Shown here piece by piece: positions 22,906 through 34,500 of a stretch of DNA of 64,000 bases; the first letter of the stretch is position 1; each line of letters opens with the position of its first letter. The DNA lies in assembly GCA_018398585.1 (NCBI GenBank), contig JAGTTD010000011.1, forward strand, positions 18,591,346-18,655,345, given 5' to 3'. This DNA comes from Simmondsia chinensis (taxonomy: Eukaryota > Streptophyta > Magnoliopsida > Caryophyllales > Simmondsiaceae). A program made the position numbers and the translations under genes. A model generated the notes under the pieces. It did not search any database. It was not told where the DNA came from and saw only the letters and a program-made list of their open reading frames with translations.

Positions 22906-24413
22906 TACCGGTAAGAGCCTTAACTGAAATCTCTATTGCAGCATCTTCTAAGCTCAACACACTTTCCTAATCAGACTCAGAGTCCTCGTCTGCAATTTCC
23001 TCCTCATCAAGGTGTTCAACAGCATTAGTTCCTTCCACAGCCATGAGGAATTTGGGATTGCACTTGTGACCAAATTGGTAAGGCTGATTACATCGGAAGC
23101 ACAACTTCTGCTGCGGTCTATCCTCCACTCTGTTAGGCCTGTTTCTGATCGAATTTTTCTGAAATTTGGAGGTACTTCCACGAGGTCTAGAGACGTCACC
23201 TGCTGTTATGACCGTGGATTCATAAAGCTTGGCTTTAGCAAAGGTTGTGGACAAATCAATGGGATCAACGGCTTTAACTAAGTTCTTCAACTTAGGCTTC
23301 AAACCACTTATGAAAGCTAACACATAATATGATTCAGATGCTTCAATTTCAGTCGCAATGCTAGCCCGGAGATTCTCAAACCTGGTAATGTACTCCTTGA
23401 CAGTTGAATCTTGCTTCACTTTATTAAATTTATCCACAATATCACTATCATCCTCATCACTATACCGAGCACATAAGGCCTTGGCAAATTCATACCATGT
23501 AATGGAAGGTCTACTTCTTATCAAGCTAGAGAACCACACCTCATGATCTCCAAGCAAGTACACAGCCGTAATTTGCACTTTCTCTGATTCATCAATGTGA
23601 CAAAAAAGAAAATAGCGCTCACACCTTCTCAGCCATGAATGTGGTTGCGTACCATCAAACGCATTGATCTGCACCCGAGGCTGTCTGTGGTTGTTACTCC
23701 GGCTATTGGATGAATCCTCATTGCTGCCTGAACGTGGATGCTGCCAAGAATCAGGTGGCCTGTCTAACTGACCAACACTGACTCCTTGAGTTCTGAAACT
23801 ATGTTCCGTTCCTGATGTCCGGCCTTCTGTTACCTCAGTCCAGTTTGGAGGTCGAGGTTGAACATGCTCACTATGTTCATGTCTTTCAGGATTAGCAAAA
23901 TCTTGAGTCCTAGCTGGAACTCCATCTTCAACCTCACGATTTAATGTTTCAGCTCTCAAAGAGGGACTAGCTTGAAGCACACTAGCTAGTATCAAAAGAT
24001 CCGGAACCAATGGAGGATTGGGCCTCCTGAATTGCGCACGAATTTCTGCTAATTTCACATCCAATTGCTGTAATTCTCGGTCAAACCTCATAGGAATCTT
24101 CTCCTCCAACTCTTGTGCCTTTCATGTGAGCTGATCAGAGAACTTAAGTTTGACCTACTGAGATCGTTGTTCCAGCTTCTCCTCCCGTTGCTGCTGCAAC
24201 ATCTGAACTGATTCCACTTGTGACACCTTGAGTCGATCAATCATGCACTCACTCCAAGCCTTAAACTGATTCTCCAAAACATTCTTTGTGACATCATCCT
24301 GACCTGCAGGATCATTGCCGCCAACTGCTTTAGAAATCGGAGGTCTGGCAGCTGCTCTGGCTGCTGCCGATCTGGTGGTTACACCACCTGCCAATGCTAC
24401 CTCGGATGACATT
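22906..24413 (-). pseudogene. Gy4 gag (near-intact, two or three stops)
   Basis: Starts at the ATG at 24412 (MSSEVALAGGVTTRSAAAR). The frame 24155-24412 ends at a TAG that Gy2 also has after RSQ. A second stop after QLT follows, then a 380-codon frame (22967-24109) with the capsid region (FDGTQPHSWLRRCERYFLF, YSDEDDSDIVDKFNKVKQ) and the zinc knuckle CFRCNQPYQFGHKC. It ends at a TAG near 22965 where Gy2 reads Gln (ESDQES). Confidence 0.87.
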
Positions 24414-24445
24414 GCTATTGTTTCTGAGTTTGGGAAGCCAGCGAG

Positions 24446-24457
24446 GCTCTGATACCA
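24446..24457 (-). other. Gy4 primer-binding site (tRNA-iMet type)
   Basis: gctctgatacca on the plus strand, the perfect complement of TGGTATCAGAGC, 2 bp from the 5' LTR. Confidence 0.88.
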
Positions 24458-24459
24458 AT

Positions 24460-24802
24460 TATTAAGATCGAGATTGGATCTTGATCTTAACCTAATGAAA
24501 AGAGAGTAAGGGATGAGAAAGAAGTGAAAGCAGATGAGAAAGTAGAGAGAGAATAAGATGAGAAGAGAAGTTTATCTCATAGAGATTAGTAATTTTCATT
24601 GAATCCCTCAACAATACACAAGATCAACCTATTTAAAGGGAATTTGAAACAAGAATTCAAATTCCTAACATCAAACTATTTCCCGCCAAAACTAACAACT
24701 GGAACCCCCTTTGCCTAACTAATTTTGGCGCCAACATTGTAATTCAACTAATACAAGTAATTCGCAACTTATTACATCAAAATATGAAAGGAAAACGTAA
24801 TA
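24460..24802 (-). repeat. 5' LTR of Gy4
   Basis: Plus-strand TATTAAG to GTAATA: both terminal dinucleotides show a transition from the TG..CA of the 3' copy. Followed by GCTTG. Confidence 0.92.
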
Positions 24803-25590
24803 GCTTGATGTACAATGGGATTATTTTGTTGAAAGACTTTGTAAACACTTTGATGATAGAAAAAGTGATAATTGATGAATTTAACAAGCTTCAACAAAAG
24901 GCCCATTGATTGAATACCAAGCAAAGTTTGAGAAGCTAAGAGCCTATATGGTTGAGTCTAACCCACAACTCCCTGAATCTTTTTTCATTTCAAGTTACTT
25001 AAGTGGATTAAGACCTTGAATTAAGCATTCATGTTTAGGCCACAAACATTGGATGATGCATTTGTGATGGCTCTAATGTATATGACCTTACACATCCACA
25101 AGTGTCTAAATGGACGTGCCTAAAACACCTTATGATGGTTATACTTATGAGAAAGCCCAAAATTATAACTTTAACACTTCAATTTTATCCAAGAATACAC
25201 AAATTCAAACCTCAAGTGTTAGGAATTTGCTGTAGAAACCCAATTAGATTTCAAACAAGAGGCTCTTACCTCTGGTAGTGATTCAGCTGGATCGTTTTAA
25301 CCACCACTTCAAGCCTAATGACCAAATGAAAAACCCTCCTTTATGCTTTAGATGTAATGAAAGACATTTCCCTTGTCATGTTTGCCAAGGGAAGCAATTG
25401 TTGGCCATCACAGCTGAGGAAGTGGAACAAGAACCTAACTTCACCGAAATTATTGATGTTGATGATGATCCAAAAAGTAGTAGATTGGTTGAAGACGATG
25501 TTGACAATATGACTATATCTACTATGGCGATGAATGGTAGCAAAGATCATAGGACTATACAAACTGAAGGCATATGTGCAAAAAGAAAGT
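24803..25590 (+). pseudogene. Gy3 gag, 3' half with zinc knuckle
   Basis: Resumes the gag frame after Gy4 (DYFVERLCKHFDDRKSDN, then SSYLSGLRP near 25000) with several stops. The nucleocapsid knuckle CFRCNERHFPCHVC is in the open frame 25278-25592, followed by an acidic linker, as in Gy2. Confidence 0.75.
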
Positions 25591-28500
25591 GATCCAAGTT
25601 TTAATTGATATTAGAAGTACTCATAGTTTCATGGATTTCAAAATTGCTAAATCTGGTGGTTTGGTTTTGTCTAATGCTTCCCCACTAGCTGTAATTGTGG
25701 CTAATAGAAGTAAATGGATCACATAATCTAGGTGTCTAGGAGTCACATGGGATATGCAGAGCCATTACTTTTCAATATAACTTTAGAGTATTAAGTCTTG
25801 GTGGTTGTGACTTGCTTCTTGGTGTTAACTGGATGAAGATGCATAATCGCATCAAGTTGGGCTTTGTTAGCGTGAAGCTAACTCTTCGAAAGAAGGAGAA
25901 AAAGTTTTCTTGCAAGGATTTGCATGTGACCCTTCTTTAAAATGGCTCCAAGGAGAGAAGTTGAAGAAAGCCATGGCTAAAGCTTCATGTTGTTGGTTGG
26001 GACAATTTTCATGCAATGGATTCTGGTTTGTTCTCTTATCACATTGATTTACAGCAACTTTTACATGAGTTTAATGATTTTTTTGAAGAACCCACCACAC
26101 TCCCACCTCCTAGAACACAAGATCACTCCATACCACTCAAAACCGGTGCTGCACCAGTTAACATGAGGTCTTATCGACATTCTTACTCCGTAAGACTAAG
26201 ACTAAAAGACATGTAATTGATCTTCTTAACTGTTCTTTCACCCAACCAAGCCAAAGTCCTTTTGTTTCACCCATTATTTGGGTGATGAAGAAGGATGGAA
26301 CCACTAGGATGTGTATAGATTATAGGAAATTTAATGATCTAACCATCAAGAATAAGTTCCCAATACCTTAAATTGATGACCTCCTAGATAAATTACAAGG
26401 TTTCAAGGTATTTTCTGAAACTGATTTTTTGCAAGGTTATTATCAAGTTAGGATGAAGGAAGAAGACATACACATGGCTGCCTTTAGGACACACCATGGC
26501 CATTTTGAGTTCAAGGTCTTGCCTTTTGGACTTACTAATGCTCCTGCAACTTTTCAATCTTTAATGAATGATGTCTTTAGAGAGTTCTTAATAAATTTTG
26601 TGTTAGTTTTCTTCGATGATGTCTTGATCTATAGCATGAATTGGGAACAACACTTGCAGCACCTAAGCAAAGTCCTCACCATTTTGCACAACAATAGATT
26701 ATATGCAAAAATGTCTAGATGTACATTTGCAATAGATAAAGTAGAGTATTTTGGTCATATTATCAGTCAAGAAGCTGTTTCAACTGACCCTAGCAAGATT
26801 GAGGCAATGCAACAATTGCCAAAACCAAAAAACTTAAAAGAACTTGGGGGATTTTTGCGACTAGTGGGCTATTGTAGAAAATTTGTAGCAGGCTATGGAG
26901 TAATTGCCAAACCACTAAATAATTTACTAAGGAAAAATGCATTTGACTGGAATGAACGAGCTACTGAGGTTTTCAAAAGTCGAAGTTAGCTACATGCCAT
27001 GCCCTCATTCTTGCATTACCTGACTTTGGCAAACCTTTTGAGCTAGAAACTAATGCATGTCATGATGGATTAGGGGTTATCCTAATGCCAGAAGGGCACC
27101 CTATGCCCTATCTAAGTAAGCCTTTTAAGCCTAGGTAACTTAATTTTTCTCTATATGAGATACCTAGCTATATTAATGGCAATACAAAAATGGAGGCATT
27201 ATTTAGAAGGTAATTACTTCCTTAGTAAGATTGATAATGAGAATTTGTAGTTATTGGACCCAAACATATCTACACCTCTATAAAAGAAAGGTCTCACCAA
27301 TCTTTTGAGGCTTACCTATGGTATAATGTATAGAAAGGGCACTAAAAATAGGGTTGCAGAACCCACTATCGAGAATAACACGAGAACCAAACCACTTAAA
27401 TTATGTTTTTGCAGAAAATGATGCTTGTGAATTTACAAAACCTGTTGCTTGTAATGTTGCAGAAATTGTAGCTTATGTTTATGCTATATCAACCATTGTC
27501 CCTTCATGGATAAATGATGTTATGGAAAGCTATATAAAAGATGATGAGGTTCAAGACGAAATTAGTACTTTACTTGTTGATGCTAATGCTTTACCTCAAT
27601 TTTCTTTTAGTCAGGGATTGTCATGCTACAAAGGCAAGCTTTACTTTGGTTCTTCCACACAATTGCGGAAGAAGTTGCTTGAGAATGTCCATACCTCGGC
27701 CTTGGAAGGGCATTTTGGAGTTGGTGCAACATATAAGAGAGCCAAATCCTACTTCTATTGGAAGGGATTAAAGGCATCGGAGAAGGAACTTGTAAGGACT
27801 TGTGATACATGTCAACGAAATAAGGTTGAACATGTGACATATCCTGGATTTTTGCGATCTTTACTCATTCCTTCACACTTCACAGCCTTGTTCTATGATA
27901 TGCATGCATTTCATAGAAGGTTTACCCAAGAGTTGTAATAGGGATGCCATTTGGGTAGTTGTTGACAGATTTTCTAAATATGCCAACTTCCTTCCCTTAT
28001 TTCATCCTTACACTGCCTCAATTATAGCTAAGCATTTCATGGAAAATGTGTATAAGTTTCATGGCATTCTCTCTAGTGTTGTTTCTAATAGAGACAAGAT
28101 TTTTACAAGCATATTTTGGAAGGAGTTGTTTAGACTTTCACGGATATATTTAAATCTCAGTTCAAGTTATCATCCTGAAACTAAAGGAAAAACTGAGAGG
28201 CTAAAGCAATTCCTAGAGCAATACTTGAGGTGTACGACATCTTATATGACATACAAATGGTCTTCTTGGCTTTATTTGGAAGAGTATTGATATAACTCCT
28301 CATACCCACATCCTTAAACGTACACCCTTTAAGGCTTTTGTATTGATATGAGGCACCGACATTGGATTTTATTGATGAAAATGATACTATTGAACTATTT
28401 TTCAGGAAAAGAAATGAAGTGTTAAGAAAGATTAAGAAAATTTTGGAAGAAGTTTAAGCTCAGATAAATTTTACGCCGATAAAGAAAGGACGAATGGAGA

Positions 28501-28602
28501 GCTTCAAGTGGGACACCTGGTATACATCAAGTTGTAGGCTTGTAGCCAGACAAACAAACTTCATTGGCATTAAGAAGTTCAATCAAGCTCTTAGCCCGCA
28601 AC
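25591..28602 (+). pseudogene. Gy3 pol: protease, RT, RNase H, integrase (broken)
   Basis: The protease active-site block near 25600 reads LIDIRSTHSFMD, so the DSG triad has become DIR. RT spans about 26000-26990 with PFGLTNAPATFQSLMND and an intact FFDDVLIYS (about 26610). RNase H (26990-27370) is frameshifted. The integrase finger (CDTCQRNKVEH) and core (FIEGLPKSCNRDAIWVVVD near 27905, then SSYHPETKGKTERL) lie in 27354-28290. There are many stops and frame changes. The TRIM interrupts the C-terminal part at 28602/28603; the frame resumes after 29148. Confidence 0.85.
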
Positions 28603-28790
28603 TATTAAATTTCACCAGGCCCGACCCATGGAGTTTGAACATACGGAATCTACATATAAGCTTAAGTAGGGTTCCATCCTAAAACCAATTGGCATAAGGT
28701 GGAGTAACCCACTAGGCTTATAAAGTGATATTTTCTTTCTCTCAACTCCAATGTGGGATTCCACAAGACTTACATATGGAGTCCTCAACA
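28603..28790 (-). repeat. TRIM 3' LTR
   Basis: 188 bp, plus-strand TATTAAATTTCACC to GTCCTCAACA. Confidence 0.85.
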
Positions 28791-28948
28791 CTCTCACTCA
28801 ACATGTGAGTCTAGGACAAACGCACTCCTTGCCTTCTCCGATTCAATTGGATCCAACATATTGGAGAGGCCCTTGGCGCACCAAACAAAAATGCACCCCT
28901 CTTCATGAGAACACAGTGTGACAAAAAAGAGATAGGGATTATCAACCC

Positions 28949-28960
28949 GCTCTGATACCA
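28949..28960 (-). other. TRIM primer-binding site
   Basis: gctctgatacca immediately adjacent to the 5' LTR; perfect tRNA-iMet complement. Confidence 0.85.
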
Positions 28961-29148
28961 TATTAAATTTCACCGGGCCTTGAGGCACGACCCATGGAAT
29001 TCTGGATCCAGATATAAGCCCAAGTGGAATTCCATCCTAAAACCAATTGGTATTAGGTGGAGTAACCCACTAGACTTATAAAGTAATATCTTCTTTCTCT
29101 TAACTCCATTGTGGGATTCCATAAGACTCACATGTGGAGTCCTCAACA
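28961..29148 (-). repeat. TRIM 5' LTR
   Basis: 188 bp, same ends as the other LTR (TATTAAATTTCACC to GTCCTCAACA). Confidence 0.85.
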
Positions 29149-29508
29149 GCTACTTTGGTCCTTATCCAGTTATTGCTCGATGTGGGAATGATGCTTGCAA
29201 GCTTCAATTACCTCCCTTATGCTTGATACATCCAATTTTCTGTATATCACAGTTGAAGAAAAGGATAGGGACTATCGTTACTCCATCGGCCAAGCCACCA
29301 ATAGTGAACAATGAAGGGGTGATGCTTGCTGAGCATATGCTATACTTGATAGGCGATTAGTCAAAAGAAATAATAGGTGATGTGCACAAGTTCTTATCCA
29401 ATGGTTTGATTTAGCTGAGAATGCTACTTAGGAATACTTTATGTTCTTAAAAAGGCAATTCCCTTCTTTCAATCCTTGAAGACTAGGATTGGCTTTGGGG
29501 GAGGGTAA
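29149..29508 (+). pseudogene. Gy3 pol C-terminal end and purine tract
   Basis: Resumes with YFGPYPVIARCGNDACKLQL and LIHPIFCISQLKKRIG, the conserved segment after the integrase core, then several stops. The ttgaagactaggattgg stretch (29476-29492) corresponds to the ttgaggacaagaatg motif of relatives, and gggggagggtaa (about 29497-29508) is the purine tract before the 3' LTR. Confidence 0.75.
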
Positions 29509-29893
29509 TATTATGCCCTAAGCTTAGAATAACTAATTTTTAAAAAAATAGCATTTGGTGGGAAACTTTGTTATTTACTATTAGGGTTAGGGTTTTGGCA
29601 CCAAAACTGATTTTTTTTTTTTTTAATCATATTTTCTAATATTTTGTTTGATTCCTACTTAAATTATATAAGAAGCCCATAAAAAGCCAAATTTGCTCCA
29701 TTGTAATTCACTTTTATGTAATTAATAAACTTTCAAGTGATGTTTTCTCTCAATTCTCTCTCTCCCCCTCTCTGCAATTTTGCATACCCCAATTACTGTT
29801 CTGCCCCTCTCTCTTCAATTTTTCTACACAAACTTCCATACTTCCGCAAAGAACTAATGAGTTTTGGCCTAAGCATTAACTTGGGTCATAACA
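29509..29893 (+). repeat. 3' LTR of Gy3
   Basis: TATTATGCCC (TG changed to TA) to CATAACA, 385 bp, followed by ATTTG, the mutated right copy of the target site. Confidence 0.85.
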
Positions 29894-29898
29894 ATTTG

Positions 29899-32633
29899 AT
29901 GACAACATTGTTCAAGTTTTATTTGGAGCTAGGTGAGGTGAAGGGTGTTTGATCTCGGTGGCCAAGGACTGGCCAAAGATGGTCAATTATGACATGGGAT
30001 AGTGTTCAAGGGTTGTTGCGGCTTCCAGGCATGAGGGTCGCCTTGCTTCATAGATTGTTTCATCATGATGGTCAGATGTTGGAACATTAGGGGCCTTAAC
30101 AACCTCGATTCATCTCGTGTTGTACGCGATTGGATATCTTCCAACCGGTTATCTGTTATTGGTTTGGTTGAGACTAAAACCAGACCATCTGATGTGGATG
30201 CTGCGATTACTTGATGTGCCGCTGGGTGGTAGTTTCTCTATAGTGGGGTCGTTTCCTCTCGGTGTCACATTATCGTTGCTTGGGACCTAGGCGTCTATAG
30301 AGTCGATTTGATTCATGGTGTTGATCAGTTCCCTACTTGTCATATTTTTAATTTATCTGGAGCCGTGGGCTTTCTCGACGTTATGGGATTACCTTTGAGG
30401 TGTTAGCACCAGTATTTTAGGTGAGCCTTGGATCCTTCTTGGGGATTTTAATGCCATTCTTAGCCCTTCCAATAGATGCAGCATCCAGGAGAGTTGGCTT
30501 GGTCATATGAACGGTTTTTAGGAGTGTGTTATTGAGGCCTAGCTTACGACTACTTCTTCCTCTTGACTTCATTTCTCATGGTCCAATGATGCTAAGGGCG
30601 ACAGATTGATCCTTAAGCAACTTGATTGGTGCATTGTCACTAAGCGTTGGCTTCGTGACTTCCTTGTTCCCTCTACTGAGATTCTTACTTGTCGCATTGT
30701 TTCAGACCATAGTGCTATTGTTGTTAGAGGGCGTGTGAAATGTAGTGCCCAATGACTTCCATTTTCAATTTCTTTAACTTCTGGGCTCACCACGAGGATT
30801 TCCTCCCGGCTATCCTGAGTGTCTGGGACTCTAGTATTAAGGGCACTTTGATGTATGAGCTCACTCATAAGCTAAAGTTTCCAAAGAGTGAGTTGAAGGC
30901 TTTCAATACCTGTCCCTTTAGCCATATTTCAGCCAGTGTTGAGGTGGCTCGTGATGCTTGGGCCCTGGGTCAGAGAGCTTTAGATGAGGACCATGAGTGT
31001 CCTGCCCTTTAATTAGAGAAGCGTTGTCTATTACGTGAGTATTTGTACTTATTTCGGGATGAGGAAGCATTTTATCATCAGATGTCACATATTCAGTGGC
31101 TTTTGCCTGGAGATCAGAGCACTTGGTTCTTCCATTGGTCTATTCTCCATAGGAAAGACAGGAACTGATTTCGTCAATAGTTGTCCAGATGGTGTGAGGA
31201 CTTATGATGTGTAGTTGATCTTTGGCACCGGGGTTGCTTTTTTCTAGGAGTTGTTGACTGAGCTTGGTGGTCTGTTGACCGAGGATGTTTCAGACCTTTT
31301 TGAGCCACGCATTTCTGAGGATCAAGTCTGCCCATTGATTTCCTCGATCTTTGCTATTGAGGTTCGTGATCAAGCCTGCCCACTTCGTTCGTTATGCATG
31401 ATTATCACCTTCAGGTTTCGCCTCATTGTGCGCTGAAGATTGATATTCACAAAGCTTTTGACATAGTTCGTTGGGACTTCATTATGGCCAGTATCAGGAG
31501 TATGGGGAATCCCGAGATCATGGTTGGTTGGGTCCGAGAGTGCCTTTCTATAGCCTACTTTTTTTGTTGCCATTAATGGCGAGCTTGAGGGTTTCTTCTA
31601 CTCTAGTAAAGGTGTTCGTCAAGGTGACCCACTCTCTCCTTGTCTGTTTGTTATTGCTATGAAGGGTCTCCAAGGATTGCTTTTCCGTGCTATTGATGAC
31701 TCGAGGTTTCATTATCACCCATACTGTTGTCGCACTGGGCTGACGCACTTATGTTTCGCTGATGACCTAATGATTTTTTATCGGGGTGATTTGGGCAGTG
31801 TCATAGTTGTTCGTGAGGCTCTTCATCGCTTGCTGTTCTTTGGGGCTTTCCTCAAATGCGGTGAAGAGTACTGTATTTCAAACAGGAGTTGATTATGGGA
31901 CTCAGAGTGATATTCTTAGCATTATGGGATTCAGCCTTAGGCAGTGGCCGGTTTGGTATTTGGGAGTGCCTCTTATTACTTCTTAGCTGCGGTATGTTGA
32001 TTACAGGACACTTATGGATTGCATCCTCCCTCGTATTCAATTATGTACCTCTCATTCTTTATCATATGCTGACCGCCTGCAGCTCATTTGGCCAGTCCTT
32101 TTTGCTATTCAGGTCTACTGGTTAATGGTCTTTGTACTCCTAAGGACGATGATCATGATGATTGAGTCGAATTTAGCGGCTTTCCTTTGGCGTGGCTCTT
32201 CACTAACCTTTGGGGGGGGGGTTTGAAGGTAGCTTGAAGACATCTTTGTAATCCTAGATGTAAGAGCGGTCCTGGACTTCATCATCTTGCTGAGTGCAAC
32301 CAAGCCTCGATTATGAAGCACATCTGGTTCCTCCTTTCAGATCCTTCCTCGCTTTGGCCACGATTGGTTCATCTGAACTGCCTTAGAGGGAGGAGTTTTT
32401 GGATGATTTGGGCGACGAGTTCGGCATCATTATGCTAGCATCAGATTCTGTCAGTTCGTCGTCTCTGTTTTGGTGTGATTTATCACTTCATATGTGATGG
32501 GAGCACTTCCCTGCTAGACTGTTCACCTCTTCTGGGCTTTTGTGGGATTCTTATATAAGTGGATTTTTATGCAAGGTTGTATGGAGCTCTGACCCATCTG
32601 GTTTATGGTTGGTTTCAGTCCTCAGGCTAGTAT
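29899..32633 (+). pseudogene. L1-type LINE, 5' part: endonuclease and reverse transcriptase
   Basis: Degenerate ORF2 of a plant L1 LINE. The endonuclease starts at the ATG at 30068 (MVRCWNIRGLNNLDSSRVV, then GLVETKTR), the usual start of the apurinic endonuclease domain. The RT is visible at 31436 (KIDIHKAFDIVRWDFI), about 31610 (KGVRQGDPLSPCLFVIAMKG) and 31754-31766 (LCFADDLMIF, with the catalytic FADD intact). Stops and frameshifts are frequent, including a 10-G run at 32212-32221. Gy5 cuts the element at 32638/32639 and the LINE continues at 38407. I could not identify ORF1; the 5' limit is uncertain. Confidence 0.82.
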
Positions 32634-32638
32634 AGCAG

Positions 32639-33043
32639 TGTTATGAATCCTTAGATTTTGATTGTAATGTTAGGTTGTATCTTTGGTTAGCAGTTCCTTT
32701 GTTGAGTTGTAATATTTCAAATGTTAGTTGAGTAAGGGTTGGCGCTTTAGGGAGTTCGGTTGGTCAAGCCGGGTCAAACTTGGCTGCTATGCTGTTTTTT
32801 TGGCGCCAAAATATCTTTATAAGTCGGTTAAGGTAGTTGGCTAGGTTCAATGTTTCCAATTGTGTATAAATAGGCTCTTGAGCTTGTAATTCATCATTCA
32901 TTCAATAGAAATCAGAATTCCTTTTGGAATTTCTCTCTCTTTTCTCATCTCATTCTCTATTTCTCATCCCCTTTCACTTCTCTTCTCATCTCAACTCTTT
33001 CTTCTACAAGGTTAGACTTCCAATTTCGAATTAGAAGCTAACA
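32639..33043 (+). repeat. 5' LTR of Gy5
   Basis: TGTTATGAATCC to GCTAACA. A TATA box TATAAATA lies at 32865-32872, followed by a pyrimidine-rich stretch (ctctctcttttctcatc) likely near the RNA start. A ggcgccaaaat motif near 32801 also occurs in the Gy2 LTR. Confidence 0.93.
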
Positions 33044-33045
33044 AT

Positions 33046-33057
33046 TGGTATCAGAGC
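33046..33057 (+). other. Gy5 primer-binding site (tRNA-iMet type)
   Basis: TGGTATCAGAGC, perfect, two bases after the LTR. Confidence 0.9.
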
Positions 33058-33108
33058 TAGTTCAAGCAATCAATTGATTGATTGAGGCTAGCAAAATCAA
33101 AAAAAAAC

Positions 33109-34500
33109 ATGATCGAAGGTGTTAGAACCAGATCCGGCACTGGAGGAGCAAATGCAACTGGTCGGACACTTATGCTGCTGCAGTTGCAGGTGCTGATGCA
33201 TCTCGCTCTGCTGGAGCTAGTGTAAATGCTACAAAGGAACCTCAGTTCCTCACAATTGATCATCTTCAAGACATTAAGGCCGAGCTTAAGCAGCAGAATG
33301 ACAACATTCAACAATTGTTAAAGATGCAGCAGTTATATTTTGAAAAAGATGCGAACAAGGAAGATCGGTTGCAACAAATTGAGGTGAAGCTTGTGCAATT
33401 GCAAGATCAGGTTAATAAATAAGGAGAATCAAGTGTCAATGCAATCCTAAAGCCTGCGAGTCAGATCCTTCCTTTTGTTGAAGCGGATCAGCAGCAAAGC
33501 AAGGCAGACAAAATTGAAGAAGTGTGTAAGACTCGAGGGAAGTCTCCGATGTTGCAACCTGATGTAGGACCTTCAATTCACATCAGATCCACTGAGAATC
33601 AACCTTTGCAACCTAAAATTGATGTAGATAATCAAGATTGTGCCTCAGGACAAGTACATTGCAGATCAAATGCCTTGAATGCAGATCACAATGTCAGGCC
33701 ACAGAATTCTGTTTTGCATCACAGAGTTGAAATTGATGAGTTCGAGTATCTTGATAGACCACTTGATCGGCATTTACAGCATAGATCAGTGAGTAATGAC
33801 AACACATCTGGTGGTAGGAGTGGTAATTACAGGCAGCCAAGAGTGGAAATAGATCCTTTTGATGGTAGACAACCAGAATCATGGCTAAGGAGATGTGATC
33901 GATATTTTCTGTATTATAACATACCTGAAGATGAAAAGCTCCAATTAGCCGCAATACATTTAAATGGTGATCATGAAGTATGGTATTATAGTTTATTGAA
34001 GAGTAAACCTCATCTTGCTTGGGGCCAATTCGTAGAAGAAATGTGTGAACGTTATGGAGAAGGTGAATCAACGGATGTTGTGGATAGCTTTAACAAGTTG
34101 TCCCAAACTTCAACCGTGAGAGAATATATGATCAAATTTGAGAACTTAAGAGCTAACTTGCTGCCAGTTTTGTCCATAGCTCCCCAGGATGCTGAATCTT
34201 ATTATGTTTCATTCTTTGTGAGTGGATTGAAGCCAAGGATGAAGAATATGGTGAAAGCCATTGGTCCTAAGACTTTATCAAGTGCTTACAACAAGGCAAA
34301 GTTGATTGAAGCTACTCAAGTTCAATCAAGTGACAAAAATAAGCAGCAAGGCAGTAAGTTCAGACGGTAGCAGAGAAGTAATTCCAGTTCTGGTTTTAAG
34401 CGAGCTGTTGACAGGAGCTCAGTGAGGTTATGTTTTTGTTGTAATCAACCATATCAGCCTGGTCATAGGTGCAAATCTCAAGCACTAATGTATGCAAGGG
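33109..34500 (+). pseudogene. Gy5 gag (broken)
   Basis: Begins at about 33109 (MIEGVRTRSGTGGANATG), shifts frame near 33160, has a TAA near 33419, then is open from 33423 through the capsid (FDGRQPESWLRRCDRYFLYY, RYGEGESTDVVDSFNKLSQ) to a TAG at 34368. The zinc knuckle CFCCNQPYQPGHRC (about 34430-34475) lies in the next open frame, 34422-35825. The stop at 34368 lies between capsid and knuckle, so only one stop separates gag from the long protease-RT frame. Confidence 0.87.

Larger units (their letters stand above)
20165..24802 (-). mobile_element. Gy4: Ty3/gypsy element with in-frame RT deletion, nested in Gy3
   Basis: 4638 bp, minus strand. LTRs 20165-20507 (3') and 24460-24802 (5'), perfect target duplication GCTTG (20160-20164 and 24803-24807), purine tract and priming site present. 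LTRs differ at about 16 of 343 positions by my count. Same family as Gy2: gag, protease, RNase H, integrase and chromodomain-like end are nearly co-linear, but 972 bp relative to Gy2, containing the whole RT, are missing. The remaining frame is broken mainly by single stops. It could only have moved with enzymes from a relative, if the deletion came before insertion. Confidence 0.93.
28603..29148 (-). mobile_element. TRIM (miniature LTR retrotransposon) nested in Gy3
   Basis: 546 bp: two 188 bp LTRs (28603-28790 and 28961-29148) around 170 bp without coding capacity. In minus orientation the LTR starts TGTTGAGGACTCC and ends GAAATTTAATA, directly followed by TGGTATCAGAGC (28949-28960). gagtgagag before the 3' LTR could be the purine tract. 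The flanks are GCAAC (28598-28602) and GCTAC (29149-29153), a target duplication with one mismatch. The LTRs are alignable along their length with several small indels and many substitutions, so the insertion is old. It cuts the Gy3 integrase C-terminal region. No 5S rRNA segment, so it is not the Cassandra type. Confidence 0.85.
18971..29893 (+). mobile_element. Gy3: old Ty3/gypsy element hosting Gy4 and a TRIM
   Basis: LTRs 18971-19406 and 29509-29893, tRNA-iMet-type priming site 19410-19421, and a decayed gag-pol between them. The flanking 5-mers are GTTTG (18966-18970) and ATTTG (29894-29898), a target duplication with one mismatch. Removing Gy4 (20165-24802 with one GCTTG copy) and the TRIM (28603-29148) leaves about 5.7 kb, normal for this group. 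Coding frames are much more broken than in Gy4, as expected for the host of a younger insertion. Confidence 0.88.

Noticed and set aside
25591..28602. Endogenous pararetrovirus (caulimovirid) insertion
   Set aside because: RT and RNase H could suggest it, but an integrase with DDE-type motifs, LTRs and target duplications are present and no movement or coat protein motifs were seen.
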